64,000 bases of DNA from assembly GCF_032062135.1 (NCBI RefSeq), contig NC_092862.1, positions 45,997,539 through 46,061,538 on the forward strand, written 5' to 3'. The translations under genes were made by a program, and so were the position numbers. Below the pieces are notes generated by a model, which was not told the origin of the DNA, did not search any database, and saw only the letters and a list, made by a program, of their open reading frames with translations. How positions within the stretch are numbered: position 1 is the first letter of the stretch; each line of letters starts with the position of its first letter. Source of the stretch: Pyxicephalus adspersus (taxonomy: Eukaryota > Chordata > Amphibia > Anura > Pyxicephalidae). This document shows, piece after piece, positions 33,959 to 45,164 of the stretch.

Positions 33959-34618
33959 CCAAATTTCCCCATGTACATGACGCACACATAACATAAAATA
34001 TTGAACTCAAGTTTTATTCATCATAGAATCAAAACAACTCCTCATCACTGTCAAAACTCTCATCCATATGATAGTTCTTTAGTGTTTCCTCATCTGTGTC
34101 TAAAGACAAATCACTGTCCTCATAAATTGCCTCATCCTCAGTTCCATCAATGACATTTGAAATGCCACACTTCCTTAATGACTTGACAACGATCTCAATC
34201 TTCACACTATCCCAGGATCTTGTCACCTAGGTACAAACTCCTTCTATGGTTGGTTTCTTCACTCTTCCTGCTGGCGTCAAATTGTGCTCAGAAGACTTCA
34301 TCCCTTGGTTCCATTCATCTCTCATGGCAGCTATGAAGGGTTAGCTGGGATGTCAAGCCTCCAGGTATGACAGCAAGTTTTGTTTTCTTCTCTGCAGCAA
34401 TCTTCTTTGCGTTTTCCGTTATGTGTACCCTGAACTGATGAAGCACCAATAGGGCAGGTTTGCGTAAGAGTCCACCTGGTCTTCTGCTCCAAATTTTTTT
34501 CGGATCAATTTTACGTTCAGCAGCACGATTTCCATTCACTTTTGCGAACTGGATTACTTTTAACTTGAATTTAGCACTGTACGCAAATCAGAGACACATT
34601 GCATATAGTAAATTCTGG
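33959..34618 (-). mobile_element. Internally deleted pogo/Tigger-type element
   Basis: The left end after TA reads CCAAATTTCCCCATGTACAT, like the TTTCCCC terminus of the MITE at 28563. The right end, read inward, is CCAGAATTTACTATATGC and is flanked by TA (34619-34620), giving a decayed inverted pair. The 0.66-kb copy carries only the two ends of a transposase gene (34020-34600). The right boundary is tentative. Confidence 0.5.
34020..34600 (-). pseudogene. pogo/Tigger-family transposase remnant (DDE_1 superfamily)
   Basis: Minus strand. The first part reads YSAKFKLKVIQFAKVNGN then RAAERKID, the N-terminal helix-turn-helix (Psq/CENPB-type) segment. It runs directly into KIWSRRPGGLLRKPALLVLH and FRVHI, KLAVIPGGLTSQL, the last part of the DDE_1 catalytic domain. 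A frame change follows, then MRDEWNQGMKSS, an in-frame stop, SWDSVKIEIVVKSLRKCGIS and an acidic C-terminus with DSDEELF. Most of the DNA-binding and catalytic core (several hundred residues) and the usual LQPLDVSIN motif are gone. The family cuts and pastes DNA at TA sites; this copy cannot make an active enzyme. Assignment rests on these conserved segments, which I recognise with good confidence. Confidence 0.8.
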
Positions 34619-36202
34619 TAAAGACTAAAGATTAGGTTTAGAGTTGTGTTTTGAATTCCACAAGAAGTGAGACAATGACCAATGCCTGGCAAATGCTGAC
34701 CAATGATCATCCTTAACCAAAATCTTATAAGGATGCCAGCTAAAGAATGACTTATATTGCTCTAGGATGACCTCATGAAAGTATATATTTTAGAAAGGCA
34801 TATATGTATAGTAGTAAGACAGTATTGTTGGTAATACATTACTAATATTAAATAAATTCCAACATACTACTTAACCACCCTAGCATTCTGAATTCTGTCA
34901 GTTTTTTGATCCAAAAAGTGAAATTTTTGTTTATATTGTGGGCCTGTAATTCTTAGGATTAACTCCCGGGTAAAATAATTATTTTTATTTAATATATTAT
35001 AATCATAAATTATAATATAACACATATTTATAAATCATAATTATAAAAAATAATGAAATATTAGACCATAACAATGGAATTTATCTTTTAAAAAAAAACT
35101 TTTATCAAAAATATCTCACTGAAATTTTCCAAACAAGGGTGCAATATTATTGATAAATAATAATATAAATATAAAAAATATAAAATAGATTTTAGAAAAA
35201 AAAATTTACATTTTAAGTAGACATCCCGGGTGTGGTAGATATTAAAGCAGGGTGCTGCACAAAGCCCAACATCACAATCAGGACAGTGGAACCTGGTTTC
35301 TTTGCAATCCTTCCTTCCTGTGGCTTCATCACTTCTTTCCCACGTTTTGTGCGCACTATAACGGTGGAGGCATCATGGACAGTACTCATCAGGCTCACAT
35401 CTTTCTTGTCACGCCATCTTAGGGCCATCATCTTGCCTTTCTGCCAGGCAACAATTTCTCCTGTCTTCAGCTTCCCTTTTGCAAACAGTGCTGGCAGGTT
35501 GCGCCAGTTAGCCGTAACGGTTCCATACACATCTGTTCTGTGTTGCAGAAGGAACTCATACAGCTCAGGAGATGTGTAGAAATTGTCAGTTATGACACAA
35601 TAGCCCTGACCTAGCAATGGCTCAATGAGGGATAGGGATAGCACTGAAGATGTGGCCAATCCATAATAGCTGTATCTGGGGTTGAACTGTGTCCCTTTTT
35701 CAGTGTAAAGCACTATATTCCAGATGTAGCCAGATGAGGATTCACACAGCATATAGGTCTTCACGCCAAATCGTGCCCTCTTTGACGCAATGTACTGCAC
35801 CCAGCTTAGCCTCCCCTTGTAAGCTATTAGACTTTCGTCAACGCTGAAATCTCTTTCTGGCACATAGGTTTTCTGGAAATTTTGTAGAATCACCTGACAC
35901 TTCCCAAATGTTCTTCAGTTTTGGTGCAGGATGGCTAGTCTCATCAAATTCTTCATTGTTTGCGAAGTGCAGGTACTTCATGATGAGTTATTCTGAAGCG
36001 GTATTCTGGCATGACGATGCCAAAGAATGGAGTGGCAATCATTTTATTCTTGGACCAGTACCACTTCTGCACGGGTTTGCCCACAACTCCCTGCAGGATC
36101 ACCAAGCCCAAAAACAGCCAAATGTCATCCTTGGTCAAAGGTTCCCACTTTCTGCTTATTGCAAACCTCGGGTGTGGAGCACCTTGTTGTTGTACAGCGT
36201 AC

Positions 36203-36521
36203 CTGCATAAAACAAAATAAAAAATGTATTTTAGGATATGTTCTTTCATAGTGTGAAGGTTGCAAGTAATATGTTAGCAAACACAAAGCAGCATAAATGT
36301 TTACATAAAAAATAAAATGGCAAAAAATTTCAAAAAGATAGCAAACACAGAGCAGCATACATGTTGGCATAAAAAATTTCAAAAAGTTAGCAACCACAGA
36401 GCAGCATACATGTTGGCATAAAAAAAAAATTTAAAAAGTTAGCAAACACAGAGCAGCACACATTTGCATAAAAAAATTAGCAAAAAATTTTTAAAAGTTA
36501 GCAAACACAAGAGCGGCTTAC
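36203..36521 (-). other. Intron of the piggyBac transposase gene
   Basis: The minus strand has a GTAAGC donor at 36521 and a TTTTGTTTTATGCAG acceptor ending at 36203. The split codon AG|G restores Arg in EANR-YAVQQQ, which fits the transposase family. Splicing is inferred from sequence alone. The intron is almost filled by a minisatellite. Confidence 0.6.
36274..36518. repeat. Minisatellite, about five 47-64-bp units
   Basis: Each unit starts TTAGCAAACACAGAGCAGC (or a one- or two-base variant) and carries ACATGTTGGCATAAAAAA and an A/T-rich filler (AATTTCAAAAAG). Unit lengths differ through the A-run and filler. Confidence 0.9.
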
Positions 36522-36839
36522 CTGTTTGCCTCTGCAACAATTTTTTCGATAACTTCATCGGTCAAAAACAACTTCAGGTAACTTCAGGTATGCCGGCGAG
36601 ATGCCTTTTGGATGCCATGTGGTCTCCAGCAAACAGTCAGGAACAATCAAGGTGAAGGACAAAGTGATGAAATGATACATTCAGGAAGTGATTTATAAGT
36701 CATCAAAAGGTCAGGGCTAATAGTGGGCAAAATGTAAATCAGGGCACTGGGCAATGATGCTTGGTGCACTAAACTGTATTTGTATACTTTTATTTTATGT
36801 TTTTATGTGTATTTTACAGTAAAAAAAATATTTCCTGCC

Positions 36840-37120
36840 CCCAGAATTCATCACTGCATTGCATTACCCGGAAGATGTCACATATCTTGCCGGGTGATGC
36901 AGTGGGGATGTCCCGTCCTGCTCACTCCACTGAAGCTGCTCGCATCACCCGGAGGCTGATCTCCAGGTGATGCGAGCAGCTGCAGTAAATTGGGGAGGTT
37001 ATGCCAGCAGGAAACCGCTGGAATCACCCCTTGAATTTACTATTGGTGATCACATCTGCAGTTAGATGTGATGCACCATGCAGAAATCCTGCATGGTGCA
37101 TCGCATCTAACTGCAGATGC
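36840..37120. repeat. Three consecutive hairpins in the piggyBac right end
   Basis: (1) About 36858-36902: TGCATTACCCGGAAGAT against ATCTTGCCGGGTGATGCA. (2) About 36943-36985: AGCTGCTCGCATCACC against GGTGATGCGAGCAGCT. (3) 37053-37083 against 37089-37119: 31-base arms with one mismatch, each containing CTGCAGTTAGATG and GATGCACCATGCAG or the complement, with a 5-base loop. They lie between the gene and the terminus. Confidence 0.85.
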
Positions 37121-37379
37121 GTGCATCGGGGTGGTGGGGACCCAGGCGGTATTTAAAAGTAGATTACTCTGTAATCTGCTTTTAATCTTCCCGCCTGGCC
37201 ACGCCCCCGGCGGAGAGGCGCCCCGGCATCACAGCGAGATCGTCTGATCGCCGCTGGAGCGCGGGGCTGAGGTAAGGGGGACCCCCAAAGTTACCCCGAG
37301 TGTGACTCGGGGTTACCGCTTTTTGCATGGTTTTCCCACCCCAAGTCACACTCGGGATTACCGCTAGGGGGGTTAAAAG

Positions 37380-37456
37380 TATCTATAACTTTTAAAATGA
37401 TAGAACTTGATGGCCTTATGTATTTTTGCAACCTAAATAACTATGTAACTATGAAA
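37380..37456 (+). mobile_element. CR1-type LINE 3' tail fragment
   Basis: GAACTTGATGGCCTTATGTA, then GCAACCTAAATAACTATGTA and ACTATG. This is the same ending as the LINE at 60.7-60.8 kb (GAACCTGATGGATTTATGTC, then CAGCCTAACCTACTATGTAA). It begins right after the piggyBac TTAA. Confidence 0.6.
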
Positions 37457-37459
37457 CCC

Positions 37460-40400
37460 CATTAAATTACTTTAATAATTGTACTTCCTTATTTCTGTAT
37501 TTTTTCAATTAGGACTGCAAAGTATTACACAGGTTGTCAATCCAACACTGGGAGATGGTGTACAGAGCAAGACAGAACAGTAATTGCCACATATGTTTCT
37601 GTTCTTTCATTGTCCAGACGGTAAGCAGCTTTCTTACAGTCACCCACTATCACCAGATAGTGGAGGGTTCTGAATTACCTGCAAGGAAAATAATTACCTA
37701 CATGAGAGACAGAGATTATGATTTTTACTGGATTTTTCAGTTTAATCTCTTGGTCGACATGTTCAAGTGCATTGGTGACCGATTCCCTTTAACTTTTCCT
37801 GTAATTCCAAAAGCACCATGAAGACCATGGCTAAAAATAAAGTACCATTCTGCCTAATTACTTTTTCTCTGTAAACCACAAGGAATCACTCCCAGCAGTG
37901 CTTTCCTATATGATTTGTCATGGATGTACACAGCGTGCCTGTTAACACTTTTGGTCTACAATTACCTATAAGAAGTTGTGTTCTAATTTAAAGAATGTTT
38001 TTAATTAAAGAAAAACTTTTATGCATTTAAATAGAAAATGATTTCCTAAATACAAATGAGTACAATTTGCTAACTGTAATTCTAAATAAAGCCTAATTCA
38101 TTTGTAGCTAATGAAAGGTTCAATCATTATTACTTTTATTACATTTATTTGTATACAGTGTGTGTTTAGCCCAGCACTAGTTATCACAATCCATCATTAT
38201 TCAATATGCCGTAATATTGTTCTTCTAAAATCAGATTTATACTAAAGCAACAGCTCATTTCAACGTAATAATGAAAAATCATTTTTAATCCTACATCAAG
38301 TGCAAAATTAACATAATTGATTAGTCATTGTCTGATAGTAAACATACATGATGTTATAGTATTTTTTATTGTTGTTAAATGTCAGATCTAAGCAACCAAA
38401 ATGAATTATGAACCACAATAAAATAGTTATTTTGGTAACTATGAATTAATGATGAAGTTAACAGTTACTAAATGTGGCAATAAAAATGAATGCATTGATC
38501 AGGTAAAAACATTGATAAGAGTGTGTGGGCATATAGCAATTTTGGTAATTTGTCTTAAGATAGCACACTGATAAAGAAAATAATATTCATTGTCTGGTGA
38601 GTCCAGTTCAGCAGGTTTGAATCAATGATGAATTAGTTGTCTATGGGGTACCTACAGAGCATTTATTTCAAGGTTTAAATAACTATTGCTGCTATTTTTG
38701 TATTTTTTTCTGATGATCACTATCCCTCTCTGTATTTAGTGACAAATAAACCTGAATTTCATCTTTTATTTACCTGAATACTTGCATGTAGATCTCATCT
38801 GCATAAATATTACAGTTTAAGAATCGCTATTTGTGGATCGACTGCAGTATATCCACATTTGTGTGCATAAATCATTTTTGCAGTTTTATGGTTCTTAAGC
38901 CTAACAATAACTGTTTATAAAAGAAACAGTTCGTGCAATCAAGCCAAAAACCTGCATATGAGGAGCTTAAAGGGCTGGGCAATCACAGACAATTATTGTA
39001 TGGACTAATGATTCTATCTAATTTTTTAAATGAACTGCCAGAACACAGACCTTAATAACTAAATAGGAGCAACTTGTAGGTAGTCTAGGGACAAAAGTCT
39101 GATTGCCCATATGGGGGACAAAAGCGGATTTTTTCCTCATATCTAGCCTATTTTATTTATAGGGGTTTATTTTGCCCTTTTATGTCATGGTCATTTTTAT
39201 GATTTTTTAGCTAATATGAAGTCATTCACTTGGAAATAGTTAAGTATCACTCCAATGTTTAGCTATACATTTCTAAGGCAATGAACAGGTCTGCCAGGAA
39301 ATGAGGGCTGGGCAAACCTGGTGTGGACTAGGAGTGGGAGAGTGATGAAGTAACCCGGAGATAATACTGGGATGCAGAGAGGAGCAGCAGAAAAGGCTAA
39401 AGTCCTAAATTGAAGTTATGTAACAATAATTGTGCAAATTATTGTTGTATGTTGAAAGTAGGGCAATAGTTTAGCATTTTTGCCTTGTTTATGTGTCCAT
39501 TGTTTTTCATCAGTGATTGTTTGCCTGTTAATCTTTCTGTTAACACATTTGCTTTAGTAAAAATACATTATATACCCTAATATTGAAAAATGCTGTAAAA
39601 CCTGAGATTAAAATTAGGCATATCAAAACAGCATCCTACACAGACCATGAGCACATCCACAATGGGGTGAATGTCTTAATGGACAACAGGTTTTACAGGG
39701 AATTTTTCTGGGATTATTTATAGTTATTTACCAACCTTGTGTTGATGGGATTTTACTCGCATCAGATACATTTTGAATATCCAAGTTTATGGTGATGCAA
39801 AGCGCAATCATGAATCATGAATCATGCCAAATGCAGATCAGAAGGAGATCAACTGTAATTCAAATTATGTTAAATCTCAGAAGTGACTCAAACTGATGTC
39901 ATTGACATGAGTTTAAAACCCGATGGTATGAAGGAGCATTTAAACTCTTTTTCTTGCTCCTAAAATGCACAGTCACGGGGGTTAGTCATTTGTGCTGTAA
40001 TTCTTAACAATTTCAAACGTTTGGGCTTTTGGCTCTGCAGTCACACTTTTTGCCATTCAAAGAGTAGTGAATGTAATAAAGAGATTGTGATACCTGGCAG
40101 TGGCCATATTGGACATAGATCTTCTTACTAAATAGAAAGGAAGACCACGCTGAGGTCTCTTCTCACTCACAATTTCTCTCTCTAAATTACTAGGGTGTAC
40201 ATATCTCCATTTATCATGTCCTTTTGCCTGAACAAAGCAGCTTAAAATTGTATCCGTGTGCCAACTACAGTCTTCCCAGATTTAGAAATGAGATTTTATA
40301 CCCTCTGGTATACATCACCCAAATTTAGATATGGGGAGAGCAGTCTGGTCAGCTGGTTTGCTGTGACTTCCAACTTCTATTTTTTACCACTAAGCAAGCA

Positions 40401-41050
40401 CACTGTATTACAGGTTTGTTTGTTTATTAGTAGTATAATACCCTAATACTGGGCATAATCGCATCTTCTAAGAGACAAAGTTTTCCTGTGCAAGTTAAAA
40501 AAAAAAGTGCAAAGTAAAGGAAAAAGAATCAGAACTTGCAGGAATGTTTCATTCTGACACTCAGAGCTAAATTAACTAAGTTTAGCAACTCTGAGTGCTG
40601 CGTTAGAATGAGCTCAGTCCCAGCACATGGCAGAAACCTTCAGTACAAGACCTTTGTCCTCCTCTTTCATTTGCTTAATTCATAATACAGAACAATTCAT
40701 TTCTCCAGGGTTTAAAGGAAGTCTTTCAGCCAGCTGTCAGATTAGGCATGACTATATCCATATTGCAACTCAGCACATCATAGAGCAGAGGTTTCCTGGT
40801 CAGTGGCTTGTAGGGTATATGTAGCTTTCAATAATAGTTATATTTGTTGTAGCAGCATGAGGAATGTTTTTGAACACCTGCTGCATTTATACACCACATA
40901 CATGAAAGACCTCAAATATATTAATATAAAAAAAATAACTAACATAAAAAAACATTTATAAATAAACTTAGGAAGCGGGAAAGCATAATAAAAATGTAAA
41001 CTTTACTAGGGAACTCAAATGGAATGTATAGTGGTACTGTACATATATTT
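37460..41050. other. No gene seen
   Basis: Long AT-rich interval without a recognised repeat. A 95-codon open frame (37534-37821, plus) is not similar to any family I know and lacks supporting splice or promoter evidence. Confidence 0.5.
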
Positions 41051-41055
41051 GTCTT

Positions 41056-41510
41056 AAAGCGTACCTAAACTCAGAATTTTCACTTTACATAAAAGTGTAG
41101 AGAACCCTTTTATATATGGTTAATATAGGGTTTTTTTGTTTTGTTTTTTGCAACACCCTTTAAAAAAAACCCTAATTATTAAATGGGAGCGCAAAGCCTC
41201 CCAGGATACCTACGTTAGGCATCCCAGGAGGCTCTTGGGCATACTGAGCATCACGGGCATGCGCAGAAGGAGCCTTTTTGAGTAAAGAGAAAGATTTGGA
41301 GATCTCATGCATGTGCAGTAAACTCTGCAATTTTCTTTTCATCCTACATCACCCAATCAAAAAAATGATGATGGTGGCGCGTGGAGCGCTGGCTTAGAGA
41401 CGGAAGTGGGGACTAAGCGGGACCCAATGCATAACACCCCCAGAGGGATTGGACTGCCCTGCGGGACTGAAGGTGTTTTTTGTTTTTTGGGGTTTAGTTT
41501 CTTTTTTTAA
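41056..41510. mobile_element. MITE of family K, copy 4
   Basis: Begins TTAAAGCGTACCTAAACTCA, then TTACATAAAAGTGTAGAGAA, GCCTCCCAGGATACC, ATCCCAGGAGGCTCTTGGGC and GGCATGCGCAGAAGGAGCC, matching the families at 33511 and 7685. The right end is uncertain. Confidence 0.5.
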
Positions 41511-41674
41511 TTTATTATGGTCAAGACAAAAATATACAATTCTAAAATATACTATATGCTTCTATATTTTGTAAACAGGTAAAAATGATATATTAACATT
41601 TTGAATTTTACCTTTGAGCCACCTGGGGGAAATAATAAAGAAAGACCCTTTGTTTGCCATACTTCTTACCTCCT

Positions 41675-42007
41675 AATATTATTATTAGCCTGTATTTATA
41701 TAGCAGGGACATATTACACAACGCTTTACAAAGTCCATTGTCATATCACTAACAGTCCCTAAAAGGGCTCACAAGCTAATGTTATAGTCATATGTCATTA
41801 ACATAATCTAAGGACAGTTTTTTTTGAGGGAAAACAGAATAACCTAACTGCATGTTTTTTGGGATGTGGTAGGAAACTGGAGTAACTGGAGGAAGCCCAC
41901 GCAGACACAGGGAGAACCATCCATCTCCTTACAGATAGAGTCCTGATCAGGATTCAAACCTGTGACCTAGAGCTGCAAACACAAGCATGCTAACCACTGA
42001 GCCAACT
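41675..42007 (-). mobile_element. tRNA-type SINE, best-preserved copy
   Basis: On the minus strand: GGCTCAGTGGTTAGCATGC (A box, polymerase III type), GTCACAGGTTTGAATCCTG (B box), GGATGGTTCTCCCTGTG, TCTGCGTGGGCTTCC, AACATGCAGTTAGGTTATT, TGTGAGCCCTTTTAGGG, GTTAGTGATATGACAATGG, GTAATATGTCCCTGCTATAT, ending AATAATAATATT. The head is tRNA-like and the tail carries TAA repeats, so it depends on a LINE for movement. Confidence 0.85.
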
Positions 42008-42023
42008 GTGCTGTTCCTTTTAA

Positions 42024-42314
42024 CCTGCCTGGCGGTCAATGTCCATATTTTTTAATGTCAAAGCAGTACACGGTTTTAAATTTCCCGCCAGGTCACGTCC
42101 CTCAGTGAACTGCCCCCGCGCCCTTACATGTCCCATGGATTATGCTGGGAACGCGAGGCCAGGGAACACAGATGGCGGGCATCGTTGGAGGATGCCACTG
42201 GCTCGTGGGGACCAGGTTAGCCCTTTACAATGGCACCCTGATTATGGCTTGGGGTTACCGCTTTTGGTACTGAAAATTAACCCCAAACCAAACTTGGGAA
42301 TGCCGCCAGGGAGG
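42024..42314. mobile_element. piggyBac-type MITE with complete ends, copy 3
   Basis: TTAA at 42020-42023 and 42315-42318 flank CCTGCCTGGCGGT and GCCGCCAGGGAGG inverted ends. Contains TTCCCGCCAGGTCACGTC and CTTGGGGTTACCGCTTTTGG. At 291 bp it is the clearest full-length member. Confidence 0.85.
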
Positions 42315-42319
42315 TTAAA

Positions 42320-43110
42320 ACAGTCTGTAGTGTACACAGCTCAGTAAGCTAAACTGCTATGTACACACACAAGCAAATGGGTCAAGCATTGACTTGTTGC
42401 AATGCCTCATCCCCTACTTTACAGCTTTACATGAGGTTTCAAAGACAGCAAGCCTTGCTGAAAGGAGAAGATTAAAGCAAGAGGTGAGCCACAGCAGTGG
42501 CAGAACAGGCATCCACTTTGGCCTCTCCTGACTTTGCATCATCTAGTTATGTCCTGCACTGTGCAGAACTGAGCTTACAAACTGTAAATTACAGGGAGAG
42601 CGACTTTTCCTATGTAACCAGCAGCACCTCAGTAGTAATTGTAGACAACAGCACTTAGCCAGTAGCCAAGGAAAATGAAAGATGTGCTTCTACTGTCTAC
42701 TTCTAATGCAATACCAGTGAGCCTGCTGGTCATTTTGGTTACTGCCTTCTGTTACGAGTTTTCAAAGCACTCACTGGGGGTCTGTAAGTGTTGTCTGTCA
42801 CTGCATGGGATCTATAAATAAGCGTCAATAAGTAGTCCGTCAGTGTAGTGCATAGGGATGGGAAAGTGAAGTAAGGAATTATGTACAGAAGAAAAAATAG
42901 GGTGATAAAGACTGTTAGTGGTGAAATTTTTTTCCAATCCATGATATATCCTTCATTTTGTTTTTGTAGTTTCGTATCTCATATTTCACTATCTGGGGGT
43001 AAAAAACTTTGGCATGATTACACTGGGTCCTGAATTAATGTTGCCCTGTCTCTTATGCTCACTCATCAGTGCTTTGTGAATTCGGTGTCATTTTTAAATA
43101 TTTTTTTGAA
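42320..43110. other. No gene seen
   Basis: No supported feature. Confidence 0.5.
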
Positions 43111-43118
43111 AATCAAAG

Positions 43119-43165
<47 letters not shown>
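43119..43165. repeat. (TA)n microsatellite
   Basis: About 45 bases of alternating AT. Confidence 0.97.
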
Positions 43166-43167
<2 letters not shown>

Positions 43168-43169
43168 AG

Positions 43170-44035
43170 AGAAAAAATATTTACATCAGTTTAAAAGTGT
43201 TTAAACTTGAGTTAAAAGAAAAACCAAAAATAGGTAAACCTAGTTCAGATAAACCCATGAAAGATTCATTTCAAGTACATGCTAAACATATTAGGATATG
43301 CTTGAAGTATAGTTTGTCATTTCTTGTGCTCAGGGTTTTCAGCCCTGAAGTGGTTACAGGAACAATTTAACAACAGTGGATTAAGAGAAGGTGAAATGAC
43401 AGCAGAGAGGGGAGATAAAATGAAGGCTTAGATTTATTACAGGTTTATAGCTAAAATCCTCTCTAGAAGTGTTTGTAAATGGTATGAAAAATACTTCATC
43501 ACAGTAATAAGGGTACAGATAAAGGTCACATGCAAATTTGACATTTTCCAATCAAATCATTTTTCTCATGTCAGAAACAGTACGTTATGTTACAATGCAC
43601 TGATTTTTTATGCACCAAGTTTTTTTTTATATGTGATCAAGGAATAAAATAGCTGCAGTAAAATATATCTCTACCTCTCATAGTGGTCAGGACAAGCACA
43701 TGATTTTGAAAGGAGCTTTCTAAACAGTAATTGGCAAAGACAAGATTTTAATTTTCCTCTGGATATTGAGCTATCTTCAGGGCACAAACAAATTATATAC
43801 AAAGCAATGGAAAAAAAAACATGTCAGCTTGTTTTATGGCTATATGTTGTAGACTTCTGTATTAGAGAAAGAAGTTAACCTTAGAGTCAAACAACCTTGC
43901 AAACCCCCTCCTTCCCTTATAAAGAGAACAAAACAGATACGGATATGCAAATAAAGGGGCGAAGGAACCTAAGTATCAGATGTATTTTTTCCTGTTATTG
44001 TTTAAGGATGTTGAGTAATGTAATATTACAAATAA
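43170..44035. other. No gene seen
   Basis: No supported feature. Confidence 0.5.
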
Positions 44036-44038
44036 TAA

Positions 44039-44041
<3 letters not shown>

Positions 44042-44095
<54 letters not shown>
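44042..44095. repeat. (TA)n microsatellite
   Basis: More than 50 bases of alternating TA. A 113-codon open frame running through it (Ile-Tyr repeats) is an artefact. Confidence 0.97.
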
Positions 44096-44097
<2 letters not shown>

Positions 44098-44099
44098 AC

Positions 44100-45000
44100 T
44101 TGCAGGCATTTATTACCTCTCGCAGAGATCACAGCACCATACCTGACACACCACTATTCGTGTGCCTGCAAGTTATCCTTTGTTCTTCACAGTGTACATA
44201 CAGATTTTCTTATCCCCCTGCTCTTGCCTTTTAAATGAAGGTTACTATGCACAAGCTGAGTGAGTGATCATTTGATCATTGGGAAGAGATACCAAGGAAA
44301 GGTTTCCTACTGTCTGTAGCAGCCTTAGATGGTGTCATTCCCTTGGCTCGCTTCTCTAGGCAGACTGCCTTAACATAGTCACTTGAATGGGTTCAAGGGC
44401 TGCTTTTCAATGATAAAAGGTAAAATAAAATAGGAAACGTTGTTACTGTATATTGTGACATGTCATGAATTTATTTGTGCAGACTTGTAAAGATACAGAT
44501 GTTCACTTTTAGGACTGAAATTTAGAAACATACCATAACTCCATAAACATATAGAAGGTGAATTGGGGAAGGTGTGGGGGCCTGGTCTTCATGAGTTGAA
44601 TTTTCAGTATACTGGAAAGTCACTTTAAGTTTAATGATATATACTGCTTGTAAATGGTAAATTAAATCTGTAAATGTTGTTACTGAAATACTTTACAAAT
44701 TCATTACAACAATTAATACATTCAAGCAGCATTTAGGAGTAATTAAATATGTGGGAAAGATGAATAATATGTAACATCATACGGTATACTGAAATGATTA
44801 TGACAACCCCTTTAATCTATGCTGCACTATAGAGATCAGATATAATCAATACTGAAGCTAGGTCAAATTGATTTGTGCTGCCAAATAATGATATACAGTG
44901 ACCTATAATGCAGGATATGACTCACAATACTGCAGCGTAATGTAGGATTAGATTAAATGGAGAAAAAAAGAACTAGCCAATCAGGGTATACTATTTTCCT
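44100..45000. other. No gene seen
   Basis: No supported feature. Confidence 0.5.
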
Positions 45001-45004
45001 GCAG

Positions 45005-45158
45005 ATTCCTTGTACTCATTGAAAACTTAAATCACGTCTGGATCTCACATGGGTCTTACGACAGACTTTCCTCCATCTTCCCAGAAGTTAAAGAAAGTCT
45101 TGGAGTCTTACAGTGCGATGAGTCAGTGCTGCTCTGGCCTCATGCGTCTGCGTTGCCT
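45005..45158 (+). other. Weak candidate exon
   Basis: An acceptor-like TATACTATTTTCCTGCAG precedes the segment and a strong donor-like CCT|GTAAGT follows it. The second frame is open throughout (51 codons, including ENLNHVWISHGSYDRLSS and VLLWPHASALP). I do not recognise the peptide. Open frames of this length arise by chance, so this is a lead only. Confidence 0.2.
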
Positions 45159-45164
45159 GTAAGT

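Larger units (their letters stand above)
35213..36600 (-). pseudogene. piggyBac transposase, interrupted (DDE_Tnp_1_7 family)
   Basis: The minus-strand gene has a spliced layout. Exon 1 ends LKLFLTDEVIEKIVAEANR with donor CAG|GTAAGC. The intron is 36203-36521. Exon 2 starts YAVQQQGAPHPRF and continues PLTKDDIWLFLGLVILQGVV, YWSKNKMIATPFFG and RFRIT. A frame change follows, through MKYLHFANNEEFDETSHPAP to another frame change near 35890. Next come DFSVDESLIAYKGRLSW (first catalytic Asp), the second Asp in VITDNFYTSPELY and the third in KKDVSLMSTVHD. After VMKPQ, about 150 residues normally containing the YNKYMGGVDRADQ-type region are missing, and the Cys-rich C-terminal finger follows in another frame (PDCDVGLCAAPCFNIYHT). 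All three catalytic Asp codons survive, but frame changes and the deletion make it non-functional. A 10-bp tandem duplication (ACCTGAAGTT twice, near 36575-36595) sits in exon 1. Confidence 0.9.
34871..37376 (-). mobile_element. piggyBac-type transposon, 2.5 kb
   Basis: Bounded by TTAA at 34871-34874 and 37373-37376. The termini after TTAA are CCACCCTAGCATTC (left) and, inward on the minus strand, CCCCCCTAGCGGTAATCCCG (right), matching in 9 of the first 12 bases. TTAA targets and CC-starting ends are the hallmark of piggyBac elements. The transposase gene (35213-36600) is on the minus strand, with ~340 bp of AT-rich DNA at its 3' side and ~750 bp of GC-rich, hairpin-forming DNA at its 5' side. 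The same right end occurs in MITEs near 17.8, 32.3, 42.3 and probably 49.8 kb. Confidence 0.85.

Noticed and set aside
35232..35579. 115-codon plus-strand open frame
   Set aside because: Antisense to the piggyBac transposase, whose conserved motifs are on the minus strand.
37053..37119. Possible microRNA precursor
   Set aside because: The hairpin is nearly perfect, lacks the bulges usual in animal precursors and sits with two other hairpins inside a transposon end, so a structural role in the element is more likely.
41950..42003. Possible tRNA gene from A- and B-box-like sequences
   Set aside because: There is no cloverleaf beyond the boxes, and the sequence continues into a SINE body and TAA tail.
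43897..44238. 113-codon plus-strand open frame
   Set aside because: Its centre is an Ile-Tyr repeat from a (TA)n array.
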